From JBDSSS01 sp038224055 (GTDB taxonomy: Bacteria; Actinomycetota; Actinomycetes; Actinomycetales; Dermatophilaceae), in NCBI GenBank assembly GCA_038224055.1, contig JBBRGO010000012.1, positions 1 to 25,133 on the forward strand: DNA of 25,133 bases, written 5' to 3'. Below the pieces are notes generated by a model that saw only the letters and a program-made list of their open reading frames with translations, was not told the origin of the DNA and did not search any database. This document shows, piece after piece, positions 6,961 to 14,960 of this stretch. A program made the translations under genes and the position numbers. Numbering within the stretch: position 1 is the first letter of the stretch; the number at the start of each line of letters is the position of its first letter.

Positions 6961-8775
6961 ATGCCACTCACCAGCACCTTCATCGTCGAGATCAACGGTC
7001 AGCCGCTCCCGGCGGACATCGTCCCCCTGCTGACCGCGGCCTACGTCGACGACAGTCAGCGGCTGCCCGACCTGTTCGTCCTGCGCTTTCGCGACGGCGA
7101 CCGCACCGTCGTGGCCAAGACCGGCGTGAAGATCGGCGTGCCGGTCACGGTGTCGGTGCTCACGTCCGACGCCGCCACGGCGCAGCCGCTCATCACGGGC
7201 GAGGTAACCGCCCTCGAGGCCGAGTTCGACGGCGGTGGCACGTTCACCGTGATCCGCGGATACGATCCGGCCCACCGGCTCTTCCGGGCCCGTCGTACCG
7301 AGGCGTACACGCAGATGACCGCCTCCGACATCGCCGCGAAGGTTGCGCAGCGGGCCGGGCTCGCGGTCGGCAAGGTCGACGCGACGACGACGGTCTTCGA
7401 CCACGTGGGCCAGTTCGGGAGCACCGACTGGGAGTTCCTCGAAGGTCTTGCGCGCGAGGTGGGATACGAGATATCCGTCCGCGAGGGTCGGTTCACCTTC
7501 ACCGCGCCGCAGCCGGCAGCCTCCGCGCCCGACCCGGGCGGGCGACCCGGGGCCGAGCCCCTCGTGATGCGGCTCGGGGCCGACCTGCTCCGCTTCCGCT
7601 CGGTCATCACAGCCGCCCAGCAGGTCGCCGAGGTGGAGGTTCGCGGGTGGGACCCCTCCGCCAAACAGGCGCTCGCGGCCACCGCAGCGGCTGCGACCAA
7701 CAGCGCCGACCTCCCCGATGTGACCCCGAAGAAGCTTGCCGAGGTGTTCGGCAGCGCGCGGTACGTCTCCACCGATGTCCCGTACGCAACACAGGCGGAG
7801 GTCGACTCCGTCGCCGGGGCCCTGGCCCAGGAGGTCGCGGGGGCCTTCGCCGAGTTCGAGGGTGTCGTCCGAGGCAACCCTGCCGTGCGCGCGGGTGCGG
7901 CCGTGTCGCTACACGGTCTCGGCTCACCATTCGACGGCAAGTACGCGGTCACCACATCCCGGCACCGCTTCGAACCCGGATCGGGTTACACAACAACCTT
8001 TTCCGTCACCGGCCAGTCCGACCGGAGCCTCTTCACTCTTGCCTCAGGCGGCGGGTCGTCGCGGCGGACCCCGGGTGTGGTCACGGGTGTGGTCACCGAC
8101 GTCAACGACCCGCAGAAGGGCGGGCGGGTCAAGGTGAAGCTGCCCTGGCTCTCGGACACCTATGCGAGCTCGTGGGCGCGCACCCTCCAGCCCGGGGCGG
8201 GTGACAAACGGGGCTGGATGGTCGTGCCTGAAGTCGGCGACGAGGTGCTCGTGGCGTTCGACCAGGGGGACGCCCGGGCGCCTTTCGTGCTCGGGGGGCT
8301 CTACAACGGCGTCGACCTTCCCGGGACGCGGTCCCCCGACCTCGTCGACAGCGGCACGGGCGCAGTCAACCGGCGCTCGATGGTGTCGCGTCTCGGTCAC
8401 CGCATCGACCTCATGGACGACGTGGGCCACGATGACGGGGTCCTCGTCGAGTCCGGGGACGGACACCTGTCCATGCGACTCGACGGAGCGAAGACCTCGG
8501 TGACGCTGCACAGCGACGGCACCGTCGTCATCGAGGGGGCCAAGGGGGTCACCGTCGACGCATCGAGCTCTGACCTTGACCTCAAGGCCGGCTCCATCAC
8601 GCTCACGGCCACGAACGGGGTGACGGTCGATGGCGGCGGGGGAAGCGTGAAGGTCAGCTCCGGGGCCGCGCTCGAGCTGACCGGCGCGACCGCGAAGCTC
8701 GAGGGCTCAGGCACGACCGAGGTCAAGGGCGGCGCGACGTGCAGCATCTCCGCCGCGATGGTGAAGATCAACTAG
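6961..8775 (+). CDS. CIS spike/hub protein, VgrG-like (gpD plus gp5 OB-fold)
   Basis: This 604-aa protein forms the trimeric spike and hub under the tube. The N-terminal 330 residues or so form the phage late-control gpD/gp27-like hub (FIVEINGQPLPADIVPLLTA, GYDPAHRLFRARRTEAYTQM, DWEFLEGLAREVGYEISVRE). The gp5-type OB-fold follows at about 365-455 (GVVTDVNDPQKGGRVKVKLP, WMVVPEVGDEVLVAFDQGD, FVLGGLYNG). The last 120 residues are Gly/Thr/Val-rich repeats of the beta-helical needle type, ending ATCSISAAMVKIN. No effector domain is fused to the C-terminus and length is normal for eCIS spikes. GAGGCGG precedes the ATG, and the PAAR tip gene follows 15 bp downstream. Confidence 0.94.
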   Translation: MPLTSTFIVEINGQPLPADIVPLLTAAYVDDSQRLPDLFVLRFRDGDRTVVAKTGVKIGVPVTVSVLTSDAATAQPLITGEVTALEAEFDGGGTFTVIRGYDPAHRLFRARRTEAYTQMTASDIAAKVAQRAGLAVGKVDATTTVFDHVGQFGSTDWEFLEGLAREVGYEISVREGRFTFTAPQPAASAPDPGGRPGAEPLVMRLGADLLRFRSVITAAQQVAEVEVRGWDPSAKQALAATAAAATNSADLPDVTPKKLAEVFGSARYVSTDVPYATQAEVDSVAGALAQEVAGAFAEFEGVVRGNPAVRAGAAVSLHGLGSPFDGKYAVTTSRHRFEPGSGYTTTFSVTGQSDRSLFTLASGGGSSRRTPGVVTGVVTDVNDPQKGGRVKVKLPWLSDTYASSWARTLQPGAGDKRGWMVVPEVGDEVLVAFDQGDARAPFVLGGLYNGVDLPGTRSPDLVDSGTGAVNRRSMVSRLGHRIDLMDDVGHDDGVLVESGDGHLSMRLDGAKTSVTLHSDGTVVIEGAKGVTVDASSSDLDLKAGSITLTATNGVTVDGGGGSVKVSSGAALELTGATAKLEGSGTTEVKGGATCSISAAMVKIN

Positions 8776-8790
8776 AGGGAGGGAGTCATC

Positions 8791-9072
8791 ATGCCGATGG
8801 CAGCACGCATCGGTGACCCGACCGGTCACCCCGGGGTGATCGGTCCACCTGGCGTGCCAACCGTGCTCATCGCCGGGATGCCCGCCGCGACCGTCGGGAC
8901 GCCACACATCTGCTCGTTCCCACCTCCTGCGGTGCACCCCCCGACCGCGATCGTGCCACCCGGGTGCCCGACGGTGCTCATCGGCGGCCTGCCGGCCGCG
9001 CGGGTCGGCGACCTCGCGGCCTGCGGCGCCCCCATCGTCATGGGCGCACCAACCGTCATGATCGGCGGCTGA
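8791..9072 (+). CDS. PAAR-domain spike tip protein
   Basis: This 93-aa protein is the sharp conical tip that caps the VgrG-like spike. It has the repeated Gly-Pro-Val-Ile pattern of PAAR proteins (GDPTGHPGVIGPPGVPTVLI, PTVLIGGLPAARVGD, APTVMIGG). Candidate zinc ligands are His13, His39, Cys41, His49 and Cys78. It is a bare tip with no fused toxin domain. A strong AGGGAGGGAG element precedes the ATG. It lies directly after the spike and one base before the gp25-like gene, as in Afp/PVC-type clusters. Confidence 0.94.
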   Translation: MPMAARIGDPTGHPGVIGPPGVPTVLIAGMPAATVGTPHICSFPPPAVHPPTAIVPPGCPTVLIGGLPAARVGDLAACGAPIVMGAPTVMIGG

Positions 9073-9073
9073 G

Positions 9074-9484
9074 ATGACCGTCGACTTCATCGGGGCGGGT
9101 TGGGCGTTTCCGTTGACCACGGACGCCACGGGCGGCATTGCCCTCGTGGCCCACGATCGCGAGCTGCAGGAGTCGATCCGGCTCATCCTCGGTACGGCCC
9201 GGGGTGAACGCCCGATGCGACCCGAGTTCGGCTGCCGCATCCACGACCGGGTGTTCGGGCCGGCCAACTCGGCGACAGCAGGGCAGGTGGTGTACGACGT
9301 CCGCGAGTCGCTTGAACGCTGGGAGCCGCGGATCGACGTCATCGACGTCATCGTCTCGTTCGACCGCATCGACGACGGCATCCTCTACATCGACATCGCG
9401 TATGCCGTCCGAGGCCTCAACGACCCGCGCAACCTCGTCTTCCCGTTCTACGTCATACCGCCCGAGCAACCGGACGGTGAGTGA
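9074..9484 (+). CDS. Baseplate wedge protein, gp25-like (Afp9 type)
   Basis: This 136-aa protein is the gp25/GPW-type wedge that links baseplate and sheath and starts sheath assembly. Visible family features are QESIRLILGTARGERPMRPE (residues 35-54), FGCRIHDRVFGPANSATAGQ and the C-terminal strands VIVSFDRIDDGILYIDIAY. The RGERPMRPEFGC stretch holds the conserved core of gp25 proteins. It lies between the PAAR gene (one base upstream) and the baseplate J gene (one base downstream, or an 8-base overlap if that gene starts earlier). Confidence 0.94.
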   Translation: MTVDFIGAGWAFPLTTDATGGIALVAHDRELQESIRLILGTARGERPMRPEFGCRIHDRVFGPANSATAGQVVYDVRESLERWEPRIDVIDVIVSFDRIDDGILYIDIAYAVRGLNDPRNLVFPFYVIPPEQPDGE

Positions 9485-9485
9485 C

Positions 9486-11447
9486 GTGCTGCCGGCGCCG
9501 AACCTGGACGACCGTCACTTCCAACAACTCGTCGACGAGGCGAAGAGGCTGGTGCAGCAGAGGTGCCCGGAGTGGACCGACCACAACGTGTCCGACCCCG
9601 GGGTCACGCTCATCGAGGCGGTCGCCCACATGGTCGACCAGCTGATCTACCGGCTCAACCGCGTGCCCGACCGCAACTACGTGAAGTTCCTCGAGATGAT
9701 CGGCGTAGCGCTGCGACCACCGGCTGCCGCTCGAGGCGAGGTCACGTTGTGGCTCTCCGCGCCGCAGCCCCAGGCCGTGCTCGTCCGGGCGGACACCGAA
9801 GTTGCCACTCCGCGCACCGACATCCACGCCCCGATCGTCTTCTCTACCACGACCGAGCTGTCCATCGTCCCGAGCACGTTCGGCCACAGCGCCGGTCACC
9901 CCGCGGGTGGTGACCCCGTGGAGACGACGGGAAGCCTCGGACGTCGCGGCTTCGCCTGCTTCAGCGCCCGCCCCGCTGTGGGCGACGCCTTGCTCGTCGG
10001 GCTCTCCGACGCCGTGCCGTCGTGCGCCGTGCTCGTCCGGCTCGTCTGCGAGGTCGCGGGCGTCGGCGTCGACCCCCGGCGGCCGCCGCTCGTCTGGGAA
10101 GCGTGGACGAGCGCAGGGTGGCGCCCGTGCGGGGTCGACCGCGACGAGACCGGTGGGCTCAACCGTCCGGGCGACATCGTGCTGCACGTCCCGGCGGGGC
10201 ACCATGCCTCGGTCATCGCCCGCAACCGTGCCGGCTGGCTGCGCTGCCGACTGGTGGAGCCGGTCGACGAACGGCCCACGTACACGGCCTCACCGCAGAT
10301 CACCTCGATCTCCGCCTGGACGATCGGCGGCACCGTGCCGATGGTGCACGCCGAGGTGGTACGCCACGAATACCTCGGTCGTTCGGACGGAACCCCCGGG
10401 CAACGAATGCCGTTGCAGCGTCACCCTCTCGTCCCCTCCGAGGAGCCGGTCCAGCTCATCGTGGAGGACGACGGTGTCCGTTCCGAATGGGCCCAGGTGT
10501 CACACTTCGCCGACTCGAGCCCCGACGACCGGCACTTCCGACTCGACCTGTCGTCAGGCGACATCCACTTCGGTCCTGCCGTGCGCACCCAGGCCGGGGG
10601 TCTGCGCCACTACGGAGCCGTGCCCCCCATCGGCGCCACGATCACGCTCTCCGCCTACCGCACCGGAGGCGGCAGGGAGGGCAACGTTGCCACCGGCGCC
10701 GTCCGCGTACTGAAGACGAGCGTGCCCTACGTCTCCCGCGTGGAGAACCGCGCACCCGCCATCGGCGGGGCCGACCCGGAATCCCTGGAGTCGGCCAAGA
10801 TCCGCGGGCCCCTGCTGCTCCGCTCGCGCGGCCGGGCTGTCACCGCCGAGGACTTCGAGGAGCTGGCCCGGGAGGTCGCCCCCGACGCCGCGCGGGTGCA
10901 CTGCGTGCCGACGATGACGGGAAACGATGCGGGCGGCATCCGGGTCCTCGTCGTTCCCCACGTGGCTAGCGACGAGGTGGGCCGCGTGCGCCGGGCCGAC
11001 CTCGAACCGCCCGACGCGACGCTGCAGCGCATCACGGCCAAGCTCGACGAGCAGCGGCTGGTCGGCACGCGGTTGCTCGTGGCGCCAGCAGAATACGTGT
11101 GGCTCACCGCCGTCGTCAGCGTCAACGCGCGTCCACGGTTCGATCCCGAGGAGGTGCGCCTTGCCGTGTTGCGTGCCCTCTACCGTCTGTTCCACCCCCT
11201 CGAGGGCGGGCCGGCGGGCAGGGGGTGGCCGTTCGGTCGCTCAGTGCAGCTGCACGAGGTGCATGCCGCGCTCGCACAGATCCGGGGCGTCGACATGGCA
11301 CAGGAGGTGGAAGCGTCGATCTACCCCGCCGTGCCGGCAACCGACCAGGGCGACCGGGCGCGTCGGCAGGGAGCGGTGCAGCGGCTCGACCTGCCCCCCA
11401 CCGCGCTCGTGTTCTCGTACGAGCACCAGGTGCGGGTGCGATCATGA
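9486..11447 (+). CDS. Baseplate J-like assembly protein (Afp11 type)
   Basis: This protein of about 653 aa is the large wedge subunit of the baseplate, which holds the spike and triggers sheath contraction. It begins LPAPNLDDRHFQQLVDEAK and CPEWTDHNVSDPGVTLIEAV, the hallmark N-terminus of putative baseplate assembly proteins in eCIS clusters. The C-terminal third has GPLLLRSRGRAVTAEDFEEL and FGRSVQLHEVHAALAQIRGV, typical of gpJ/gp6-like proteins. The reading frame stays open upstream inside the gp25 gene, but homology starts at LPAPNLDD. I therefore choose GTG 9486; GTG 9477 is the alternative. The 3' end overlaps the next gene by four bases (ATGA). Confidence 0.92.
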   Translation: MLPAPNLDDRHFQQLVDEAKRLVQQRCPEWTDHNVSDPGVTLIEAVAHMVDQLIYRLNRVPDRNYVKFLEMIGVALRPPAAARGEVTLWLSAPQPQAVLVRADTEVATPRTDIHAPIVFSTTTELSIVPSTFGHSAGHPAGGDPVETTGSLGRRGFACFSARPAVGDALLVGLSDAVPSCAVLVRLVCEVAGVGVDPRRPPLVWEAWTSAGWRPCGVDRDETGGLNRPGDIVLHVPAGHHASVIARNRAGWLRCRLVEPVDERPTYTASPQITSISAWTIGGTVPMVHAEVVRHEYLGRSDGTPGQRMPLQRHPLVPSEEPVQLIVEDDGVRSEWAQVSHFADSSPDDRHFRLDLSSGDIHFGPAVRTQAGGLRHYGAVPPIGATITLSAYRTGGGREGNVATGAVRVLKTSVPYVSRVENRAPAIGGADPESLESAKIRGPLLLRSRGRAVTAEDFEELAREVAPDAARVHCVPTMTGNDAGGIRVLVVPHVASDEVGRVRRADLEPPDATLQRITAKLDEQRLVGTRLLVAPAEYVWLTAVVSVNARPRFDPEEVRLAVLRALYRLFHPLEGGPAGRGWPFGRSVQLHEVHAALAQIRGVDMAQEVEASIYPAVPATDQGDRARRQGAVQRLDLPPTALVFSYEHQVRVRS

Positions 11448-11986
11448 CAGTCCAGCCCGAACGGCTGCGCAGCCCACACCCGCTGCTGCCCACCCTGCCG
11501 GGCCTCTACCGGGACGACCCACTTGCCCGGACCTTTTGCGAGGCCATCGACGAGGTCCTGGCGCCCGTGATCATCTGCCTCGACAACTTTGCCGCATACC
11601 TCGACATCGACCTGGCCCCCGAGGAGACGCTGGCATGGCTATCGACCTGGGTGGGGGTCGAGCTCGACCCGGGGCTTCTGCCCGACCGCCAGCGTGAGCT
11701 GTTGCGGGCGGCATCAGTTCTGCAGGGGTGGCAGGGGACGGCGCAAGGCGTGGCGCTCGCGGTGGAAGCCCTCGTCGGGTTCGAGGCCGAGGTTGTCGAC
11801 ACGGGCGCCGCCGTGTGGTCGCGTGACCCCAACGCACCGCTCCCCGGGGAGCCGCTGCCCTCGCTCGTCGTCACGGTGCGACCCGTCGACCCCGACGAGC
11901 TCGATCTCGAACGACTGAACGCTGTCATCCGGGCCGTCAAGCCCGCTCACGTCCTGCACCGGGTTGAGGTCATCGACAGCGAGTAG
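11444..11986 (+). CDS. CIS tail protein, gpI-like (phage tail protein domain)
   Basis: This 180-aa protein closes the structural operon. It has the gpI-type tail/baseplate pattern: LPTLPGLYRDDPLARTFCEA, LDNFAAYLDIDLAPEETLAW, WLSTWVGVELDPGLLPDRQR and LLRAASVLQGWQGTAQGVAL, then AVKPAHVLHRVEV at the end. Such proteins bridge the baseplate wedges and, in some particles, connect to fibres. The ATG at 11444 sits in an ATGA overlap with the baseplate J gene; the open frame further upstream is a shadow of that gene. No tail-fibre gene follows; the next gene is convergent on the other strand. Confidence 0.9.
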   Translation: MTVQPERLRSPHPLLPTLPGLYRDDPLARTFCEAIDEVLAPVIICLDNFAAYLDIDLAPEETLAWLSTWVGVELDPGLLPDRQRELLRAASVLQGWQGTAQGVALAVEALVGFEAEVVDTGAAVWSRDPNAPLPGEPLPSLVVTVRPVDPDELDLERLNAVIRAVKPAHVLHRVEVIDSE

Positions 11987-11988
11987 GC

Positions 11989-12001
11989 GGCCCGCGGGGC
12001 C
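11989..12001. terminator. Short GC hairpin between convergent genes
   Basis: GGCCC and GGGCC pair around a 3-nt loop between the stop codons of the CIS operon and the convergent regulator gene. It could serve transcription from both sides. The stem is short and no T-run follows on either strand, so this is only a candidate. Confidence 0.25.
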
Positions 12002-12002
12002 T

Positions 12003-14948
12003 TCAGTACCGCGCCTCGAGCACCGAGAGGATGCGCTCGTGCTCACGCCGGGTGGTTGCAGCCGCCGTCGGCTCGCCGAGTGCCTCCTGGTGCTGCGCGA
12101 GCAAGAGCCAGCCGGTGTCGCGCAGTGGGTCCAGCTCGACTGCCCGCTGCGCGGCTCGACGGCCGTCGTCCGGCCTCCCCAGCTCGTGGGCCAGCCGGGC
12201 CACGTCGATGGCGACCGACGTGGCGAGCACTCGTAGCCGCGCGCGTTCGCCCACGACCCAGTCGGCCGGGCCCACCTCGGGCAGCAGCGGGCCGCCGTAG
12301 CGGGCCAGGGCGGCGAGGCCTCGCGTCAATGCGTCGTGGCCCTGGCCGAGGCCACGCGCCGTGGCCATGGCCCTCGCCTCGTTCTCGACATCCGCGAGGT
12401 CCGACCGCACGTCCTGCAGGTCGAGGCGGTAAGCGTCGCCATTGCGCCGCACGGGGGTCGCACCGCATCCCGAGAGCGTGAGCAGGCGGCGCACGCTCGA
12501 CGCCGCGACGTGCAGTCGATGCGCGCCCACCTCAATGGGGGCATCGGGCCACAGCACGTCGATGAGCTCCTCCCGGTGCACGTCGTGGCCGTGGTGCACC
12601 GAGAGCACGTTAAGCAACGTGCGCGCCCGCGGCCGCAGAGAGCCGAGATCGACCGGCTCACCGTCGATGCGTAGCACTAGACCGCCCAGACACACCAGCT
12701 CGATCCGCTTCCCTTCGCCGACCGCGGCCAGGGCCGACACGACGGTCCTGGCATCAGGCGTGTCGCCGTGCGTTGTCACCTTCGTCGGCTCCGTCAGGAA
12801 GCCGAGGTCGCGCCCGGACACAGGTCGGTTCCACACGTCGACACCGACCACGCCGAGGCTCGCAGCGAGGGCCAGGACTTGACGGCACCGGTCGCGGCGC
12901 TCGCCGGAACAGTCGACCGGGCGCGCCTCACCCCTGTCGACTCCCTCTGCGTGGAGGGCCAGGGCGCTGGCCCACAGACCGACGACAGGGGCCCCCAGAT
13001 CGGCAGCGGCCGCCGCCACGTCGCGCAGCACCGGAGACGCCTCCGCCCCCCTCCCCTGCCGCACCAGCGCGGCGCCCGCGACGAAACCCAGAAAGAGTCG
13101 ACCCCAGTCGTCCCCGCCATCCCGAGCCGGGGTCGAGATGTCCGGGGAACCCGCATCCGAAGACCGGTCGGCACCGGCGGGGAGAACCCATGGGTGCATC
13201 CCACGACCGATCCTCGCCAGCCATGCGTACCCCTGCGCGTCGGCATGGAGGGTCAGCTCCTCCAGCTGACGGCTCGGGTCGCGGATCGTGCCGTCGATGA
13301 CCCCGACGAGCACGATGAGCAGGCGCAACGCGATGCCTTCCCAGCCCGCGTCGGGCCGTATGCCGTCGGTCGCTCCGAGCGCCTGCCGGGCCTCAGGGAT
13401 CCGGCCACCGAGCAGGTGCACGACAGCCCGACCGAGAGCCGTCGGCGCCGCCCCGGCCGCACCCGGCAGCGTCATGACGGTGGCCTGCCGCACGACCGAG
13501 GCGGTGCTCGCCTCGGACCACGCCTCCGAGCCGACCGAGCTCGCACTCACGGCGGCGTGATTCGAACTGACGAGTGCGTCGGGTGCCTCAGCCCCGAGTG
13601 CGTCCGTGGTGGGCGGTGTCCAGAGCCTGACCACGGTAACTTCAGCCTCGGCTTCGTGCCGCATCCTCTCGTCGTCTGCGAGGTCCACCGCACGCTCATA
13701 AGCCAGCGTGGCCGCGGCGAGGTCCCCGTGTCGGACGAAGCACCGAGCCTGGCTCAGCGCCATCCACGGGTCTTCACGCGAGAGAGGGGCAGCCCGACAT
13801 CCGGGCGCATTCAGCACCTCGTCGACAGAGAGCCCCGAACGGCTGTCGCGCACCAGCCGGGCCACCGCTCCCCACTCCTGCGCCCGGGCATAGGCGCGCA
13901 GAGCCGCCTGCCCGAACCCGTGTCCCTCGAGGATCGTGCCCGCGCGGGCGTACAGCTCGAGCGCGGCCGCCTCGCTGCTTCGGCCGATGAGAAGCACCTC
14001 CAGGTGGCTGCGCAGAATCTCGTGATAGCGGAAAGTCTGGCCGTCGTCGGTGCTGGTGGTGAAGAAGTGGCCGCTCTCGAGGTCCTCGAGCACCGATAGC
14101 GACCCTGTGGTTTCGAGCAGTTCGTCACACAGTTGACCGGTAAGCACGCCCAGGGTCGAGGTGCTGACGAGGAAGTCGCGACGATCTGTCGGGAGGTCGG
14201 CGATGAGGTTGTGCGTCAGGTACGACCGGATGAGCCGCGACCTGCCATTGAGCTCGGCTACCGCCGACTCGCGCTCCGACCGCTCCTTGCCTGCGGTGGA
14301 GAGGTGAAAGAGCTGCAACCCCGCCGCCCAGCCCCCCGTGCGCCGGGTGAGGGCGGCTGCCGCCTCAGGCGAGAGTGGCTCGTCGTACACCCGCCGGTAG
14401 AGCTCTTCGACCTCCCACGACCGAAAGCGCAGGTCGTCGACGCCCAGCTCGACCAGCTCCCCGGATGCGAGCAGCCGTGGCGTGTTGATGTCGGGGGTCC
14501 GCCTCGAGCCCAACAGCACGCGCAACGACCTCGGCCGCAGCCGCACGAGCCGCTCGAGCGCCACCTCGGCCGGCGAGCCGGTTACCTCGTGGAGGTCGTC
14601 GGCGACGAGCGTGAGCGGCTGCGTTGCAGTCTGGAGGGCGAGGAGAAGCTCGTCGACCGACTCTGTCGACGCGTCGACCGCCGACGTGATCGACCCGAGC
14701 GCGTGGGCCAGGTGGCCCACGAAGGCGCTCTCGGACGCGTCCTCCGGGCCTACGCAATACCACGCCGTACGCCGACCCGTGAGGGCCGCCACCTGGGCGA
14801 GCAGCGTCGTCTTGCCCGAACCAGGGGGGGCAACGACGAGGGCCAGCCCGGCGTCCCGCGACCCGAGCAGGCGCTGCTCGAGCCGGGGTCGGGAGAGGCC
14901 CGCCGGCTCAGGTCGGCGGATCTTCTCTCCCACGACTCGTCCCGTCAT
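12003..14948 (-). CDS. STAND-ATPase transcriptional regulator with C-terminal SARP/BTAD domain
   Basis: This 981-aa protein looks like a signal-integrating activator. The N-terminus is a MalT-like STAND ATPase with Walker A APPGSGKT (residues 40-47) and Walker B LTLVADD (113-118). A long helical middle resembles TPR repeats. The C-terminal 235 residues are of SARP type: an OmpR-like winged helix (about 747-845, with LRPRARTLLNVLSVHHG and REELIDVLWPDAPIEVGAHR) and a BTAD helical domain ending RREHERILSVLEARY. There is no LuxR-type helix-turn-helix. The order is the reverse of AfsR, where SARP comes first. It starts 12 bases after the hydrolase gene, so the two are probably co-transcribed, and it converges on the CIS operon, its likely target. 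Ribosome binding site is weak; the target and ligand are unknown. Confidence 0.88.
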   Translation of the reverse strand: MTGRVVGEKIRRPEPAGLSRPRLEQRLLGSRDAGLALVVAPPGSGKTTLLAQVAALTGRRTAWYCVGPEDASESAFVGHLAHALGSITSAVDASTESVDELLLALQTATQPLTLVADDLHEVTGSPAEVALERLVRLRPRSLRVLLGSRRTPDINTPRLLASGELVELGVDDLRFRSWEVEELYRRVYDEPLSPEAAAALTRRTGGWAAGLQLFHLSTAGKERSERESAVAELNGRSRLIRSYLTHNLIADLPTDRRDFLVSTSTLGVLTGQLCDELLETTGSLSVLEDLESGHFFTTSTDDGQTFRYHEILRSHLEVLLIGRSSEAAALELYARAGTILEGHGFGQAALRAYARAQEWGAVARLVRDSRSGLSVDEVLNAPGCRAAPLSREDPWMALSQARCFVRHGDLAAATLAYERAVDLADDERMRHEAEAEVTVVRLWTPPTTDALGAEAPDALVSSNHAAVSASSVGSEAWSEASTASVVRQATVMTLPGAAGAAPTALGRAVVHLLGGRIPEARQALGATDGIRPDAGWEGIALRLLIVLVGVIDGTIRDPSRQLEELTLHADAQGYAWLARIGRGMHPWVLPAGADRSSDAGSPDISTPARDGGDDWGRLFLGFVAGAALVRQGRGAEASPVLRDVAAAAADLGAPVVGLWASALALHAEGVDRGEARPVDCSGERRDRCRQVLALAASLGVVGVDVWNRPVSGRDLGFLTEPTKVTTHGDTPDARTVVSALAAVGEGKRIELVCLGGLVLRIDGEPVDLGSLRPRARTLLNVLSVHHGHDVHREELIDVLWPDAPIEVGAHRLHVAASSVRRLLTLSGCGATPVRRNGDAYRLDLQDVRSDLADVENEARAMATARGLGQGHDALTRGLAALARYGGPLLPEVGPADWVVGERARLRVLATSVAIDVARLAHELGRPDDGRRAAQRAVELDPLRDTGWLLLAQHQEALGEPTAAATTRREHERILSVLEARY

Positions 14949-14960
14949 GACACCGCGTCG

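Noticed and set aside
6241..7404. Minus-strand open frame of 387 codons across the LysM and spike genes
   Set aside because: It spans two well-recognised plus-strand genes and has shadow-type composition.
6855..8204. Plus-strand open frame of 449 codons in another frame of the spike gene
   Set aside because: Arg/Gly/Pro-rich composition; the spike frame at 6961 carries clear gpD and gp5 motifs.
12768..14099. Plus-strand open frame of 443 codons opposite the STAND/SARP regulator
   Set aside because: Antisense to a strongly supported regulator gene, with no recognisable motifs.
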